The position numbers and the translations under genes were made by a program. Shown in pieces: positions 44,220 through 56,489 of a stretch of 64,000 nucleotides of DNA (position 1 is its first letter; each line of letters starts with the position of its first letter). The notes under the pieces are model-generated. The model did not search any database, was not told the DNA's origin, and was given only the letters and a program-made list of their open reading frames with translations. The stretch lies in NCBI RefSeq assembly GCF_037126465.1, contig NC_088210.1:12608011-12672010 (forward strand). The letters are read 5' to 3'. Origin of the DNA: Ornithodoros turicata (Eukaryota > Arthropoda > Arachnida > Ixodida > Argasidae).

Positions 44220-45030
44220 AGGATGTTGAGCAAAGAGCGGATGAATAACAGTATGACGAAAACCAACGTAAACCTCTGAAGAAACGCTAAAACACCACAC
44301 CTCAAGTTCACTTCAAATTACTTTAAAGGTACCGCAAGACAATCCAGGCACAATGTCATAGTATGAGTTCATTCAGTAGCGTAAACCCTCAGGACTCTAG
44401 CGTCGCTACTTTCGTCCCAATGAGACTCCCAAGTTTTTCTTTATGTAAAATCAAAATTAAAACTGCAGGCATCGCTGTGTCGAAGTAGACATCAACTTGA
44501 CATTGTCCGTCAGGAGCGGCGGCGGTGCTATAGATTGCATGCACACGACACTGGGTCGAACACGGCGACATCTACCAAAACGGAAACCAAAATCACAACC
44601 CAAAAATGGTCATGAGCGCTAGTGTTGCCCGTTAAAATCATATTTGTCTGCGTGAGACATCATCCCGGCCGATTTTATCGCAATACTGAAAAAAAAAATG
44701 TATATATATATATTTTTAATACATTATATACATATATAATAATACAGTTGAAATAAATGGGAGACAGAAGACGAAAGTAGGGGAAGTAACAAAAAAGGGG
44801 TTTATTAAAACTTAAAAATCATAAAAGTTAGGAAGGATGTCTACGTTACGGTGGAAGCTCCGCCGAAGAAGGCGGCGTATTTATAAGCAACACGCTAGCT
44901 CTTCAATGACACGAAACAGCTAAGCTGCTTGCTCGTTGCTTTCGGTACTTTAAAAGTCTCTGTTGATTTTGTAGAAGACCCATCGTCGAACTGAACACTG
45001 TTCAATCTTGCCCATCGCGAAAAGCAAACC
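44220..45030. other. Unassigned, with TA microsatellite
   Basis: (TA)n-rich at 44698-44745; otherwise nothing recognised. Confidence 0.5.
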
Positions 45031-45660
45031 GTGAAGCTCAGCAGCCGTCGAAGACATCGGAAGCGAGAGACTGGCGCTGTCGGTTATGTCTTTGTGGGGT
45101 ATAACATTCCCGCATGCGGAGCTGGTTTTGGTGGACGAGTCGTCCGTAAAAGGAGTGAAATCCGCGTACTTTCTATGGCTTCCCTCCAGTGTGTGGCAAC
45201 TTTGGGCATCCTTGGACCTCTACTGTCCATTGTTGCTGATGTGCTGGGATCTTACAGGAAGCTGTTGGTTGAAGGACATCGCGAAGCGTTACAGTAGGTA
45301 CCTAGTCACCTGGGCATATCCGGCAATGATCACCAGATTACATCAGCACAATCCATCATCTCGCCCAACGGCAACCATCTGACCAACGCGACATTATGCA
45401 TCCCTTCTTCACCGCATTCGGCTGAACTTTGCGTTTACCCCAGTTATGGAGCAGCGCCTTGGCCGCGCGCCGTCGGACCTTTGCGCCACATGCAATGTGC
45501 GTGCTGACTTACGCCACCTATACTTATGGACTGCCCTGCCTAACAGCCGGAACGCGAGATATTGCATCACGGGATGCATGCAGTCGACCGCCTTTTACCG
45601 CTTTTACCCTCGGCTTTTACCCTCGACCGCTTTTACCTTCGGCATGGTGCTGGGCCCCTG
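45031..45660 (+). pseudogene. LINE ORF2 RNase H and zinc-knuckle C-terminus remnant
   Basis: The first frame shows GYVFVGYNIPACGAGFGG and LGSYRKLLVEGHREALQ, then a stop in place of the expected W before VPSHLGISGND (about 45302-45334): the RNase H block W-P-H-GI-GN-. A shifted frame gives LLHRIRLNFAFTP and LCATCNVRADLRHLYL (about 45405-45525), the C--C------H C-terminal zinc motif of jockey/I-like LINEs. One stop and at least one frameshift make it dead. The reverse transcriptase part is absent. Confidence 0.78.
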
Positions 45661-45769
45661 GTCCAGCCCCGCTCATATCTATTAAGGGGTCCGTCACTTT
45701 TGTGAGTTTCTGTCATCAACTGGCCTATACACCATGCTTTGATCACATGAACTGTCATCTCCATTCCCA

Positions 45770-46806
45770 AGCAGCACCCAATATTGGACCCATATTGGCT
45801 GGGCATCGGCGATACGGGTCCAATATGGGACCCGTTTTGTCAGGATTTCCCCCTTATTGGCTCAAACTTGGCAATATGGGTCACATATTGCCAAGTTTCA
45901 ACCGATATGGGTAAAAATGTCGGCCGTATGGAACCCATATTGCCCTGTACATCCCATATTGACTGAAAATGCATAAACTGGTGTGTACCCGTGTTGGTAT
46001 ACTTGTACCAAATGCCGCAGCAGCACGGCAAGATTGGACGTTGAAGCGTGTGAAATGTCCAACTCAATACGTCCTGACATCCAACAACTTTCCGCATGTG
46101 ATACAGATTGTTCGAAACAGCCAACATCTGGCAACCCCACTGGTCTCTGGCAATCGCTGGTTTCTCTAATGACAACGGAATTGCGGCAGGTCAAGTAAAA
46201 AACACAATGTTCGATAGGAAGAGATGTCTGTTCTGTAATGCTAGGTGCTTTCAAGTTACTGCAGGCACTTTGGGTTGCTGAGGCGCATGTCCGTCGCCGT
46301 CACGAAAGTGTTTCGCTCCTTTGTATTCTAGCAGCGGGTTGGAAATTTTTGGTTCATGCACTATTGCGACCCAAATGAAGGCTTCTGAGGGATGTTTGGC
46401 ATTGGCAGTTCCGTGGGACTGCCTGGGCCCCTCAGCAAGACGTGCACAGCACCTGTTCTTCCTTTCTAGGGCGATGCAGTGTTGTCTCTGTAACGCAATG
46501 CAACGTGGATCAATACGAAGATCTGCAGAGATAAAAAAGGAAAAAGAAGAGAGGAGTAATATCGGTGGTGGCTAATATACCGGATAATGTTTTATCATTA
46601 TGCGGACTCACTCATTATGCGGAACTATGCGTTATCACTTAAATATTGGCGCAATGTGGGTAAAATGGGCTTGCCAATATAGGCAGCCCATATTGGTCCA
46701 ATATGGAGCCTGGTTGCACGCCCCATATTGGTCCCATATTGGCTGGCAATATTGGACCGATATTAGTAATCCTGGCAGCAGACATGGGTCTATTGGCGTG
46801 CTGCTT
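45770..46806. mobile_element. Element with CCAATATGGG arrays and AGCAGCAC ends
   Basis: Left AGCAGCACCCAATATTGG; right inverted AGCAGCACGCCAATAGACC. CCCATATTGG/CCAATATGGG words repeat at 45778-45960 and 46670-46795. The interior 45960-46630 shows no coding. No target duplication identified; superfamily not assigned. Confidence 0.7.
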
Positions 46807-46807
46807 T

Positions 46808-47555
46808 CGTTATCATCTTATCATCTCTGCAATTGGCGCTGGAGCAGCGCCCAGCTTGCTGGCCGACATCAGCCCCATCTCATCATCGTCTCCTTGTGTG
46901 TGTTTGTGTGTGTGCATTTTGTAATGAGTGTTATAATTCCAAATTTCCATTCAGTTATAAACCTACGACCAAAATCGTACCGACATTTTTCTTGCCTCGT
47001 CATCAGCAAGCGACCGGGACCAAGAGCCCGGAAGTAGCCCTGCCAGATGTGCGTGCCCCCACGGCGGAACTGTTTTGCTTTAAAGACACAGCGCGACGTA
47101 GAAAGAGAAATACTGTCGCCCACTGGCAGCTATGCTGGAGATATATACAGGTAATTCGTTGCATTGGAATATTTCCCATTAATGACAAATGCATAGGTCT
47201 TTTTCGAAATATGGAGCAATACCCCACGACGCGGCGTACTTATACAAGACGGACCAGACGGATACCGGACGGACTACGTTCGACGCGCACGAACGCACAT
47301 CACGCTCGCGAACGCTTATTCTGCTGCGCTGCCGTCGTTTAACTGCTTCTGCGTGGTCTCATTGGCCGCTATGTTCACTGTTTTCCTGGACGTTTCCTGG
47401 ACAACAGAAAGAGAGCTTCGCGCAGTGCGTAGAACCACCAACGCTATCCCTTACGTACGCTATCGCCTTTGCGCACGATCTACTGAAACTCTCTAGTATC
47501 TACTTGGCAAATTTTTTCGTTCGAAAAGTGCTTAGATCTCAAATGAACGAATTTT
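46808..47555. other. Unassigned
   Basis: (TG)n at 46894-46914; long frames on both strands are not recognised. Confidence 0.5.
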
Positions 47556-47556
47556 A

Positions 47557-47933
47557 AAACCCGACATTTACTCCCCAGGACTGCAAATTCTCATTGAACT
47601 TCGAAAATGGTCTTTCCAATGCAACAGTCCACGTAAATTTGTGCTGTTGGTCAATTTGATGGCCTAGGATGTTTGAAATGGATGTTTGACGAAAATTGCA
47701 CCCTGCGCAAGATTTTACATCACTCGATATATCACGGTGGACGGTTTAATTAAAAGTATTTGCACGCATGCACAAGAATTATGTACCTGGGACTCTTAGA
47801 ACAGAGCGTGAAATGCAGTGCTCTGTGACATTCATTTACTCCCATGCGTTTACTCCCGAAAGGGACTATTTTTTGTGGAAATGCATGTAGTCCCCAAGAG
47901 GAGTAAAATTACTCTTTTTTTTTTCTTAGAATG
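47557..47933 (+). mobile_element. GGAGTAAA element, 5' part missing
   Basis: AACCCGACATTTACTCCCC, then the same interior as 60119-61774, ending ACTCTTTTTTTTTTCTTAG with TA after AATG. The left terminal repeat is absent. Its uninterrupted CTCCCCAGGACTGC is the empty site for the MITE at 60226. Confidence 0.75.
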
Positions 47934-47935
47934 TA

Positions 47936-50635
47936 TAGATGCTACAATAGGACGCCATATAATGTGCCTCATGTGGTGTCTTGCCTCACAGATCCTCCAC
48001 ACTCACCCTCCTCCTCACCCTCCTGATCCCTTGAGTCCGGGAATCCTTTCCTTTAAGATCACTCACTCTTAACGTCATTACTGTTCTAAATGAATGAGCC
48101 GCATAATAAAGCAGTAGAAGCTCATTAGTGCTGTGGGTGCACTTTTCCCGCTGGTGATATGGCTTAGCGAAAGCGACGATGCATATTTTTAAACATGAAG
48201 GAAACGTCAGTTCAGCGGGACGGTCACCAGGGGTCACCAAACAGACTGCGGCCGTCCTTTGCGAATGACTGGTGTAGGCATTGGGATGTGTGACCTTCAA
48301 AAAGTATTTCGAGCATTTCGTCTGATTTCAGAAAGGGGGGGATATATTTATTAGGACAAAGAAAAAAAAAGGAGGAAAAATCAGCCAAACGGCATGTCGG
48401 CTTGCTATACCAAAGAAAAAGAAAAGAACAAAAGTAAAATAAACAAAAGTAAAATGAAAGGAAAAGAATTGGAAAATAAAGGGTAAACTAGCAAAAGGTG
48501 AAAGCAAGATTAGATAGATTAAAGGCAAATATATTAAAGGCTAAAACACAATATGAGGATAATGCGTAAGAGGGCGAGAGGTGAAGGTGGGGCACTGAAG
48601 AATGAGATGGCACGGGAGAGATATTTCATGGCTTCTAGACGATTTCAGAAATTCCCAGTGCTCTTTGCGCACGAATTGCATTCTGGGCGCTTGCTGAGTG
48701 CGGGGGAACGACGAATAATCCTTCACATTTCGCTTTCGCTGACCTTGACACGTCATGGGCAATGGACCTGTAGGGAAGAAATCGGAACAGTTTGGAGGCC
48801 GTCCGTTTCTTTCGTATTAGTAAACTCCCACAGTTCAAAGCGACGCTAAGCACTCGGGGATTTTCTGAACTCATGTATTGGTATAGCTCTGATATCTTTT
48901 TTTACGTCCACCGAAGATCAAGCACGCCCTCTTGCATAAAGACAGAAGGCCGACCAAAAATGAAGAGTGTCGGAGGCGATGGCAAAACAGCGCCTCATTC
49001 GTAGTCGCTACTATTTTCATTAATTCGAAATTGATCCATTTTAATTATTTACAAACCAGTAGCATACCGACCGTACAGGACCTGTTGGCAATGTCCTCAC
49101 TAATTCTTCCTGTTCCCATGCAGGGCACAATGGAAACTGAATCTGTCCACAAAAATTCCAGTCCAGAACACTTCGCGTATACTATAACCTACCCCCCCCC
49201 CCCGTCTACGTATATAACGTATATAGAGTTGCACACATACAAGCCGATACAGCGCTGAGCGGCGTGGTGCGCGCGGGGTATACATCGATCGATGCTATAG
49301 CCCAGAGTCGCTGTCCCCATTTTATTTTCATCCGCTGCACTAGAAAGAATGACTGCAATACCCAGACCATTCTTGGCACGTATCCCACATCAAAGCTTTC
49401 CTTTGCCTCTTTTCTTCTTCCTTCATTACCCCTGTGTATTCAAGGCGGCCCCGCTGTGTATTATGATGTTACATTAACGTTGATCTTGGTCAATGCTGGA
49501 AGTGATGATTCGTACGTGCCGTGCGGGAGGGCGCTTTCATAACCCGTACGGTATTCCGTTTACGGGGGTTACCCGGAATGGGTTCTTCGATTGGGTGAAC
49601 GATAGGACGCTTTCACCTCGATGGGAAGCTGCTTTGTCATACGTAGGCTGGTATTTTCGCGCCGTTGATGGGTAATTTCGGCTTACAGGGAAGCGACCGT
49701 CGTATATTCTTTCGAGAGTGGCGCCAAGTCGTTGTCTAGAAAGAAATGCGCTCAGACAAAAATGGAGATCTAAAAAAATTATCCCGAAAACATGACTACT
49801 TTCACGCGAAGTGCACTGGCATCAAAACCCGCACTTGGTACACTTGGTGCAAGGACAAGGACTGCCTCGAAACATTGTGTTTTTTTTTAGCTCTCTGCGT
49901 CGCATATGTTACTGCGCTTCCACTGGTAAAATGTGTAGGAAATAAGAATAGGCGGCTTACTGTCCTTTGCGCTTCAGCAAATATAGTCGTGGAAAATCAA
50001 CTCTTTGTGCGCGTGAAAACAAGACCCAAGGGATGTTCTTCCTTTCCGTCGGTTGTCGCAACAGAAAGGAGGCTGTTTCTGTTCCAGGTTTGCGTAGAAA
50101 GACAACACGCGCGACAATAATAATAATGTGAGAGCAAAGTTGTTAGTGTCGGAGCGCTGGAGTTGGTCTGTTCCACCTTAGGATCTGTCTGCCTCTTGAA
50201 TGCAGTGGACAGTGGTGACAGCCACTATAGGATGCTCGATAGTAATAAAAAAGTAAAAAAGAAACCGCAAATGCACGTTGTAAAAGAAGAAAAACCCCTT
50301 GGAGACGGACATAGCTCTTTTATATCGTCATTTCGAGCGATATGTAATGAACAGTGGTTTCACGGTCTCATACGAACATATTCGCATGTCACTACTCGGA
50401 TCGTATTAACTTGGTTTACGCAACTATATTTGGTTCCTCATTATTGTTTTTATTTTTATTTTTTTCTGGTGTGTAGCTATTCGGTTCGTGTTCGCTCCCG
50501 TTTTGAAATTACTATTCGCACAGCTCTGTCCACGGGCGCAAGACAACTCCTTCAGATCAGGCGTGCCCACAAATCTCAAAGCGTCCGTGCTTGGCTCAGC
50601 CGGGCGCGTGACGTCACAGAGTCCGTGCGTATTGC
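47936..50635. other. Long unassigned stretch
   Basis: A-rich 48358-48560 and a C tract at 49191-49203; no repeat family of this window and no protein-like frame. If a unique host region exists in the window, this is a candidate, but I see no exon evidence. Confidence 0.5.
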
Positions 50636-50896
50636 GCCCGCACGCGTGGCTGAGTGGTTGACGTGCCGGCCATGTCACGTCGAGACAGGGAGGTACCCGG
50701 GTTCGAATCCAGGTGCCGGCTGCGCTGTCTGGTGTTTTTTTTTTTTTTTGACGCTGTCAGACATATGTCGCCACAGTTCGCTTAGAAGTCGACCCAGGAC
50801 GCACATTCCCCCACAGCGTTAGACAGGACGTCGCCCACCTCTGTGAGGCCGACAACGGCGAGCTCTTCGGGCAATACCATCACCATCATCACCACT
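50636..50896 (+). mobile_element. tRNA-derived SINE, full length
   Basis: Head GCGTGGCTGAGTGGTTGACG, B box GGGTTCGAATCCAGG at about 50699, a T15 run at 50735-50749, body GACCCAGGACGCACATTCCC and a (CAC/CAT)n tail. The most canonical copy in the window. Confidence 0.88.
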
Positions 50897-51758
50897 ATAC
50901 CACCGCCGCACGCTTCAACTTGCTGCTACTTCACTGATCATGTCGCCAACACGCTCGTCGCAGAAGCGTCGTACCTTTGATCACATTAGTGTGTTTTTAA
51001 AGGTAACACGCAAAAGATTCGCTTTAACAAAACTTGCGAATCAGCTTCCCGGACTCCCTCACAGGGGCGCCCCTCCACATAGCGTTCCATATAGATGATA
51101 GCGCGCCGGAGGAACGCCATGCAATATGGAGCAGGTCCTGGCCTCACATCGCCGCAAATGTCGTCCTCGTCCCGCACGTGACCATGGGTTGCCCATCGGT
51201 CCTATCTCGGTATTATGTAAGGAAATGGTAAGACAATAAGAAGAAATCGATCAATCAATCAATCATAAAAATGGCGGCACCCGTCACCAGCGGCTGTACC
51301 GTTTCTAAACAAAGCGACTGCAGTTTCTCTGCGTCGTTTTGTATAACGGCTCTATACCGGTGAGATCGGCTTCTGCATGTACTGCTCGCCATTCACAACG
51401 ATGTGATAACGACGCGGTGTGCCAGGACCCACGCAGCGGGTGTGATGCACCGAGGATTCGCAAGAACAAACAAGTAGGTCAATTAACAAGCACTGTGCAA
51501 CTTACAAAAGCAAAATACATTCATCTCACGATTTTATGCTTTCAAGGAAATGTCGGCCAGCGCGAGACAAAACGGAACTTCGGGTCACATGACCTCAAAA
51601 TGACGTTTCCAGTGACATGGAGGGCAGAACAACATGGCGATTTTGTCACAAGCGACCGCTTGGGGGTTGGTTACAGAATCTGAATCTCGTGCCACCCCTG
51701 TGGTCTCCTATGGCGTCCGTCATCATCTTCTCCTATACTTCACTCTCGATGTGGGGAC
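50897..51758. other. Unassigned
   Basis: (CAAT)n at 51248-51265. A 114-codon plus frame (51339-51683) is unrecognised. Confidence 0.4.
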
Positions 51759-52321
51759 CAGGGTTTGCGGCGGTGCCGCTCCGGAGTTGGAATGATTCCG
51801 GAATCATTCCAGATCTATATCAGATCTCAGAATGGAATTGGAATGGAATGGCTGAAACACGCCTACACACTTGGGAATGGAATGGGAATGGAATTACGCA
51901 TTTTTTTTTTCGCATGAATGGAATTGGAATGGAATTTTATGGGTGCCCTGGTGGTAGTTTCGGTTTCAGCTTCCTGGTTTCTGCCCCAGCGCCCCTTGCA
52001 CACACGCACCGCACCTGATGCACACGGTCAAGAGCGAAATAACCCAGTCTTGTTCTTTTTCCGTGCCGGGTAATGCCAGTCTCCACTATAGCACTGCTGG
52101 CCACTCCACTGGCACTGCTAGCCATTACGTTTAGCGGTCCCTTTGCTTTTAGTGATGGAATTAAAGGAATGGAGTGGGGTTGCCAAGCGCCATTCGAATC
52201 GTGGGAATTGACCGTACCTTTTCATTCCGAGAAATTGAAAGGAATGGAATTATCCCAAATCTCCATTCCTCGGAATGGGATTGCAATGGAATGGAATGCG
52301 TGACCCTATTCCGCAACCCTG
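51759..52321. mobile_element. hAT-like element with GGAATGGAAT arrays
   Basis: CAGGGTTTGCGGCGG and inverted CAGGGTTGCGGAATAGGG. GGAATGGAAT/ATTCC words at 51788-51940 and 52150-52310. No 8-bp duplication is visible, so the boundaries or flanks have changed. Confidence 0.65.
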
Positions 52322-52936
52322 GGACTACATTATTCCCTGGCGGAGATATACCCCTGGGACTGTATAACTCTTGAGTTCCGTTATGCCAGTGAAAAACAAA
52401 TTGTGGTCAGTTAGTTATTCGGGACCGTAACTATGTCCATAGAATATTCTGAACAGCTCTTATGTTCCTCGGAGTATAGTGTCCTTCAGTGCTTCCAGAC
52501 AGGTTGTCGAGTAACAAAACGAACAGCCCGCGTTCCAACATACGAACGCCAAGGTTTTCAACACCCCTGCAGGGTGTACGCCAAGTCACCGACATCCTGG
52601 TACTTTATTCGATTGCTTTCTAACTTACCGAAGAAAGTATTTTATTTTTCTTTATGACGTTGAAAGCCAATATAGGGTGTTGTCGTGCAACATTGCGAGG
52701 ACCCAGCGAGACAGGTGCCATGCAGTGTTCTTAGTTTCCGAATATTATGTGCAGCTTGCTTCCGGTACCGTTAATGATCCAACGGCACATAAGGCGATTA
52801 CGCAACTCCCCCTATTGCAAATTAATGGTAAGGCGCAGTAATTACTGCCGTGCTGAAAGCTAGAAGGACGAACTGCTCTCTGCTGTATATTATATGATTT
52901 GAAGTGTGCTTTGGTCGAAAAGAGTCCGTCCGTTTG
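52322..52936. other. Unassigned
   Basis: No recognised structure. Confidence 0.5.
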
Positions 52937-53420
52937 GTCGTCATGTGTACATAGTGACAGTTGTGTAGTCATATATGTACAGTTCCATAGTCATGCAACC
53001 ATATATATACATTGTATTTTGTGCATTATAACTCATTCCAACTAGTGTATTAGTGTGTATTAATATTAATAGTATTGTATTGTAGTAGTAGTGTGTAATT
53101 AATAATAATAGTATTAGTACTCGTAGTGTGCTCTATACACTCTTAAAAAAGAACTTCACCGCATAGCACGCTCCTAGCGAACCATTATCTCGAATGATAT
53201 CGTTATCTGCCCAGATTTGTTGAAATCACGCGGCGTACGCCTTTTCTGTGACAATTATGAACAGCATAAGTGTCACAGAAATGGCGTACGCCCCCCGTTT
53301 TCAACAAATCAGGGTAGATAACGATATCATTCGAGATAATGGTTGGCTAGGAGCGTGCTATGAGGTGAAGTTCATTTTTAAGAGTGTAGTATGAGTCGTC
53401 TAATAAATTTTCTCAAACAA
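52937..53420 (+). mobile_element. Second copy of the 8.7 kb retroposed sequence, holding a MITE
   Basis: GTCGTCATGTGTACATAGTG..CAACCATA, TTGTGCATTATAACTC and, after the MITE, GTCGTCTAATAAATTTTC align in order with 8702-8945. An (AATA)n expansion occupies 53040-53125. Confidence 0.7.
53138..53386. mobile_element. Family A1 foldback MITE, complete
   Basis: TA flanks (53136-53137, 53387-53388). The host sequence GTGCTCTATA/GTATGAG aligns with uninterrupted GTGCCATATAGTGCGAG at about 8910-8927, confirming a single TA target. Confidence 0.93.
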
Positions 53421-53720
53421 CAAGAGTCCGAGTTGTGAAAGAGACTGCTGGAAAATACGTCCCATTCTTTCCCTTCGATTCATTAACCCAAGAGTTTGAG
53501 CGGTTGCTCGAGTACACTCGTTATCCAGGTGACAAATAAAAAAAAATCTTTTCTCCATGTCATTTTTCTATGTCTATAGTTATAAGCGACACCGTGTGAT
53601 AAATAAACACAATAGACTCACGACAACTTGAAAGGCATCCTCGAGTGCTTGTGTGCTTACCTGGAAGGAAATGTTAAAGAAAATATAATTTCGTTTCCAC
53701 TGGAATGGCACGTTGACAGC
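53389..53720. other. Unassigned
   Basis: After the host retroposon ends at about 53420, nothing recognised. Confidence 0.5.
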
Positions 53721-53724
53721 TTAA

Positions 53725-54138
53725 GGCGGTGCATCATAGCCGGCACTTCGTCGTCTACAGTCGAGGGATGGCGCAGCGAGCGAAATGGTTTGCGCAGTCA
53801 CCGCTTCATAACATTTTGGCGCTTGCTTGGAAATGCAGTACCGCTGATGTAACGTCTTCTTTTTGTGTTATTTTTGTTTTCTCTTGGCGCGCGACGGGTC
53901 AAGCGAAATTTTGTGCAAACATATGACCGCTCGTGCTCACCCATGCCAAGTCCAATACTGTAAACACGCATATTGCGCTCAGCCAGACGGAACAATTAGT
54001 GGCGCGGCTTTTGAATGCGCACAGGCTGTCCAGCTGTCTCCTGAACTTCTTCGTTGATCTGTTGCTGTTCCGTATTGCGCTACGAGAGTTGAAACATGTA
54101 TGGGGATTCCCATAGAGCGTCGGTGCTGATGCACCGCC
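53725..54138. mobile_element. TTAA-flanked element 2
   Basis: Perfect 12-bp ends GGCGGTGCATCA and TGATGCACCGCC inside TTAA (53721-53724, 54139-54142). 414 bp, no transposase. piggyBac/Kolobok-type target; ends unlike those of the 27317 element. Confidence 0.75.
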
Positions 54139-54142
54139 TTAA

Positions 54143-55027
54143 GTAGGTACAAGGAAGTCAAAGAAAGTAAAGTAAAGAAGAAAGTACCTTTAATATAGGT
54201 ACAGAAGGTCCACAAATGACACAACAAATCTGTAGTGTATGGCACAAGAGAACACATCACCTCAAATCATATCACGTCACGGAAACAGGTATTAGTTTAG
54301 TGATTTTAGTAAACAATTTTAATTATAGACAACGAGCGTCAAGCTTGACCGATCGCCTTGCCGGCAGGCAGGTAAGGCTAACCCGCCTGCGTCAACAAAA
54401 TAATTGCACCCACACGATGTATCAATAAGACGATAAATAAGACCCAATATGTCATCCGCAGGCGCCATAGGAAATGTGTGTTTGCATTCCGCAAACATTG
54501 TGATAAGGGTTCTTCCATCGTCGTCTACCATCGTCGCCTCTCTACCGTCGAAAGTCAAACAGGGACGAAATCAATATAGTAAGCTAGCAGTTAGAGCGGT
54601 CGTGCTTGTGCACGGCGGATGATCGTTTCGGAAAAGTGTTTCTTCGAACCAAACTTCCATTTCGCGGAACCAGCAGCAGAGAGAGAGAGGTCACACAAAA
54701 GGATCAGGCCAGGCTCATGGTCACCCTCTCATCGCACGGGGAACTTGTTCATTCCATTTAATCTGGGGCCATTTGTTCCGGTCTCCCTGGGCAACGAACG
54801 CCACCTATAGTTGGCTTCTGTTGGCCTTTCCCTCTTTCCATTTTTTTTATGGGGTGTAGCGTACAAAATTGTGCGCACAGTCCTACAAGGTAAATGTGTT
54901 GCGAAATATATATTTTTTCTAAAGGTATGTTTTATATATGTGACGTGATATACGTATAGGAATATGTTTATTAATAAAAAAAAGCGTCGAGGTTAGTGTA
55001 GTTTCGCTTTCTTTTATTAATAACGCG
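54143..55027. other. Unassigned
   Basis: AAAGTA-rich run at 54155-54190; no gene found. Confidence 0.5.
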
Positions 55028-55108
55028 TCCTGGAGTAGCCAGTCCCGAGTGGCTCGAGACTACCATCTCCATTTTTTTTCTTTTAAAATCAATCAATCAA
55101 TCAATAAA
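55028..55108 (+). mobile_element. LINE 3' UTR end
   Basis: CCTGGAGTAGCCAGTC..CTACCATCTCCATTTTTTTT followed by (AATC)n. Same end as the LINE at 10741-11131 (CTGGGGTAGCCAGT..CCCCATTTTTTT), with a different tail repeat. Confidence 0.6.
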
Positions 55109-55185
55109 AAAAGAAAGGAAAGTTGAGCCGGACGGACGGTTATGCGAAGGTAAGCGATCATCACTGAAGGTTGGGACAATGGACC

Positions 55186-55226
55186 TGTCCCTGTTTGTGA
55201 ACAAATGACGTCTATTACAAGGGGGC
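55186..55226. mobile_element. Fragment of GACCTCTACC-ended element
   Basis: GGACCTGTCCCTGTTTGTG and AACAAATGACGTC match the start of the family; the rest is absent. Confidence 0.5.
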
Positions 55227-55463
55227 GCCGCGTGGGGACGCCATATTGGCTCGGTTAAGTTCGTCTGCTATGTTTATGACGGATCTCGTTTGTAGACGTT
55301 CGTTCTTTCTTCGACCATGCTTTTGCGTCTCCCTTCACGACAACCTAGAAAGGAGGCCGTCTAAACAAAATCGCACGTCCTGCTACGGCCAACGCACTGC
55401 AACTCGCGATGTGAAATAGGTTTGCCGCAGCATACGGTCGTTTTGCCTGGACGAAAGAAGCTG

Positions 55464-55734
55464 CACACTTAGAAATGAACTTCACCGCATAGCACGCTCC
55501 TAGCAGGCCATCATCCCGATTGACATCAGTCTCTCTCCTGATGTGTTGAGCACAGGAGGCGTACGCCTTCTTTTGTACTGTTTATGCATTATGTTCATGC
55601 TTTTATGAATTATTATATTTGGAACAAAAAAGGCGTACGCCTCCTGTTTTCAACAAATCAGGCGCGCGAACGATGTCACTAGGGATGATAGTTGGCTAGG
55701 AGCGTGCCATGCGGGGAAGTTTTTTTTAGTAGTG
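55464..55734. mobile_element. Family A1 foldback MITE, degraded ends
   Basis: CACACTTAGAAATGAACTTC; core GGAGGCGTACGCC with an expanded loop (TGTTTATGCATTATG..GAATTATTATATTTG). Right end GAAGTTTTTTTTAGTAGTG. Confidence 0.85.
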
Positions 55735-56038
55735 TGGTGTTCCACTGGCGTGTCAACAAACTGCCGCCGAGTTGCACATTTTGTCCAATAAGCGGGCGGC
55801 CCTATCAATGTTGGCAGACTGCTGTCGGCGTAGTGCCGGGGAAAAGGAATGCAATAATCTGAGCGAAGCTATTCTGTTAAGCTAAGTGACTCTAACGTGG
55901 ACGTGATGGGCGACCAGTGGAAGCGTAAGAGGAAAACCGAGCGATTTTGTCCGGTGTTTTGCGCTTTCTCGCTGTTTCTGCTGGTGCGTTACGCAACTGT
56001 GCTGATGAAAGAAACGGGAACGTCCGGTGACCGTCCCG
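55735..56038. other. Unassigned
   Basis: No recognised structure. Confidence 0.5.
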
Positions 56039-56260
56039 CACTCTAAAATCATAGCTTCACCGCATAGCACGCCCCTAACCAACCACCATCCCGAACGACG
56101 ACGTTCTCTCCCTTGATTTGACGAACCAGGGGGTGGGGGGGTGGGGGCGTACGCCATTTCTGTGGCAATTATGAACTGCATAATGCCGCAAAAATGGCGT
56201 ACGCACCCCGTTTTCAGCAGATGAGGGGTAAGAATGACGTCACTTGGCATGATGATTCGC
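56039..56260. mobile_element. Family A copy truncated at GGC/TA by the next copy
   Basis: CACTCTAAAATCATAGCTTC; ATCCCGAACGACGACG; core GGCGTACGCC. The right arm stops at GATGATTCGC, where the family normally reads GATGGTTGGC then TAGGAGCG. Confidence 0.85.
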
Positions 56261-56262
56261 TA

Positions 56263-56487
56263 CACTCTTACAAATGAACTTCACTGCATAGCACACTCTT
56301 AGCCAACCATCATCTCGAATGACATCGTTATCTGCCCTGATTTGTTGAAGACGGGAGGCGTACGCCATTTTTTTTAAGATAATTATGAACAACATAAGTG
56401 TCACAAAAAAGGCGTACGTTACCCGTTTTCAGGGCCGATAACGTGTATACAGCGCAGATAACGATACCATTCGAGATCATGGTGGAC
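56263..56487. mobile_element. Family A1 copy truncated at the same GGC/TA
   Basis: CACTCTTACAAATGAACTTC; core GGAGGCGTACGCC. The right arm has an insertion near GATAACGTGTATACAG and stops at CATGGTGGAC, again just before the TA of GGCTAGGAG. Confidence 0.88.
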
Positions 56488-56489
56488 TA

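Noticed and set aside
50163..50822. Longest plus-strand open frame (219 codons)
   Set aside because: Its C-terminal third is SINE read-through (EWLTCRPCHVETGRYPGSNPG) followed by a poly-T run; the rest is not protein-like.
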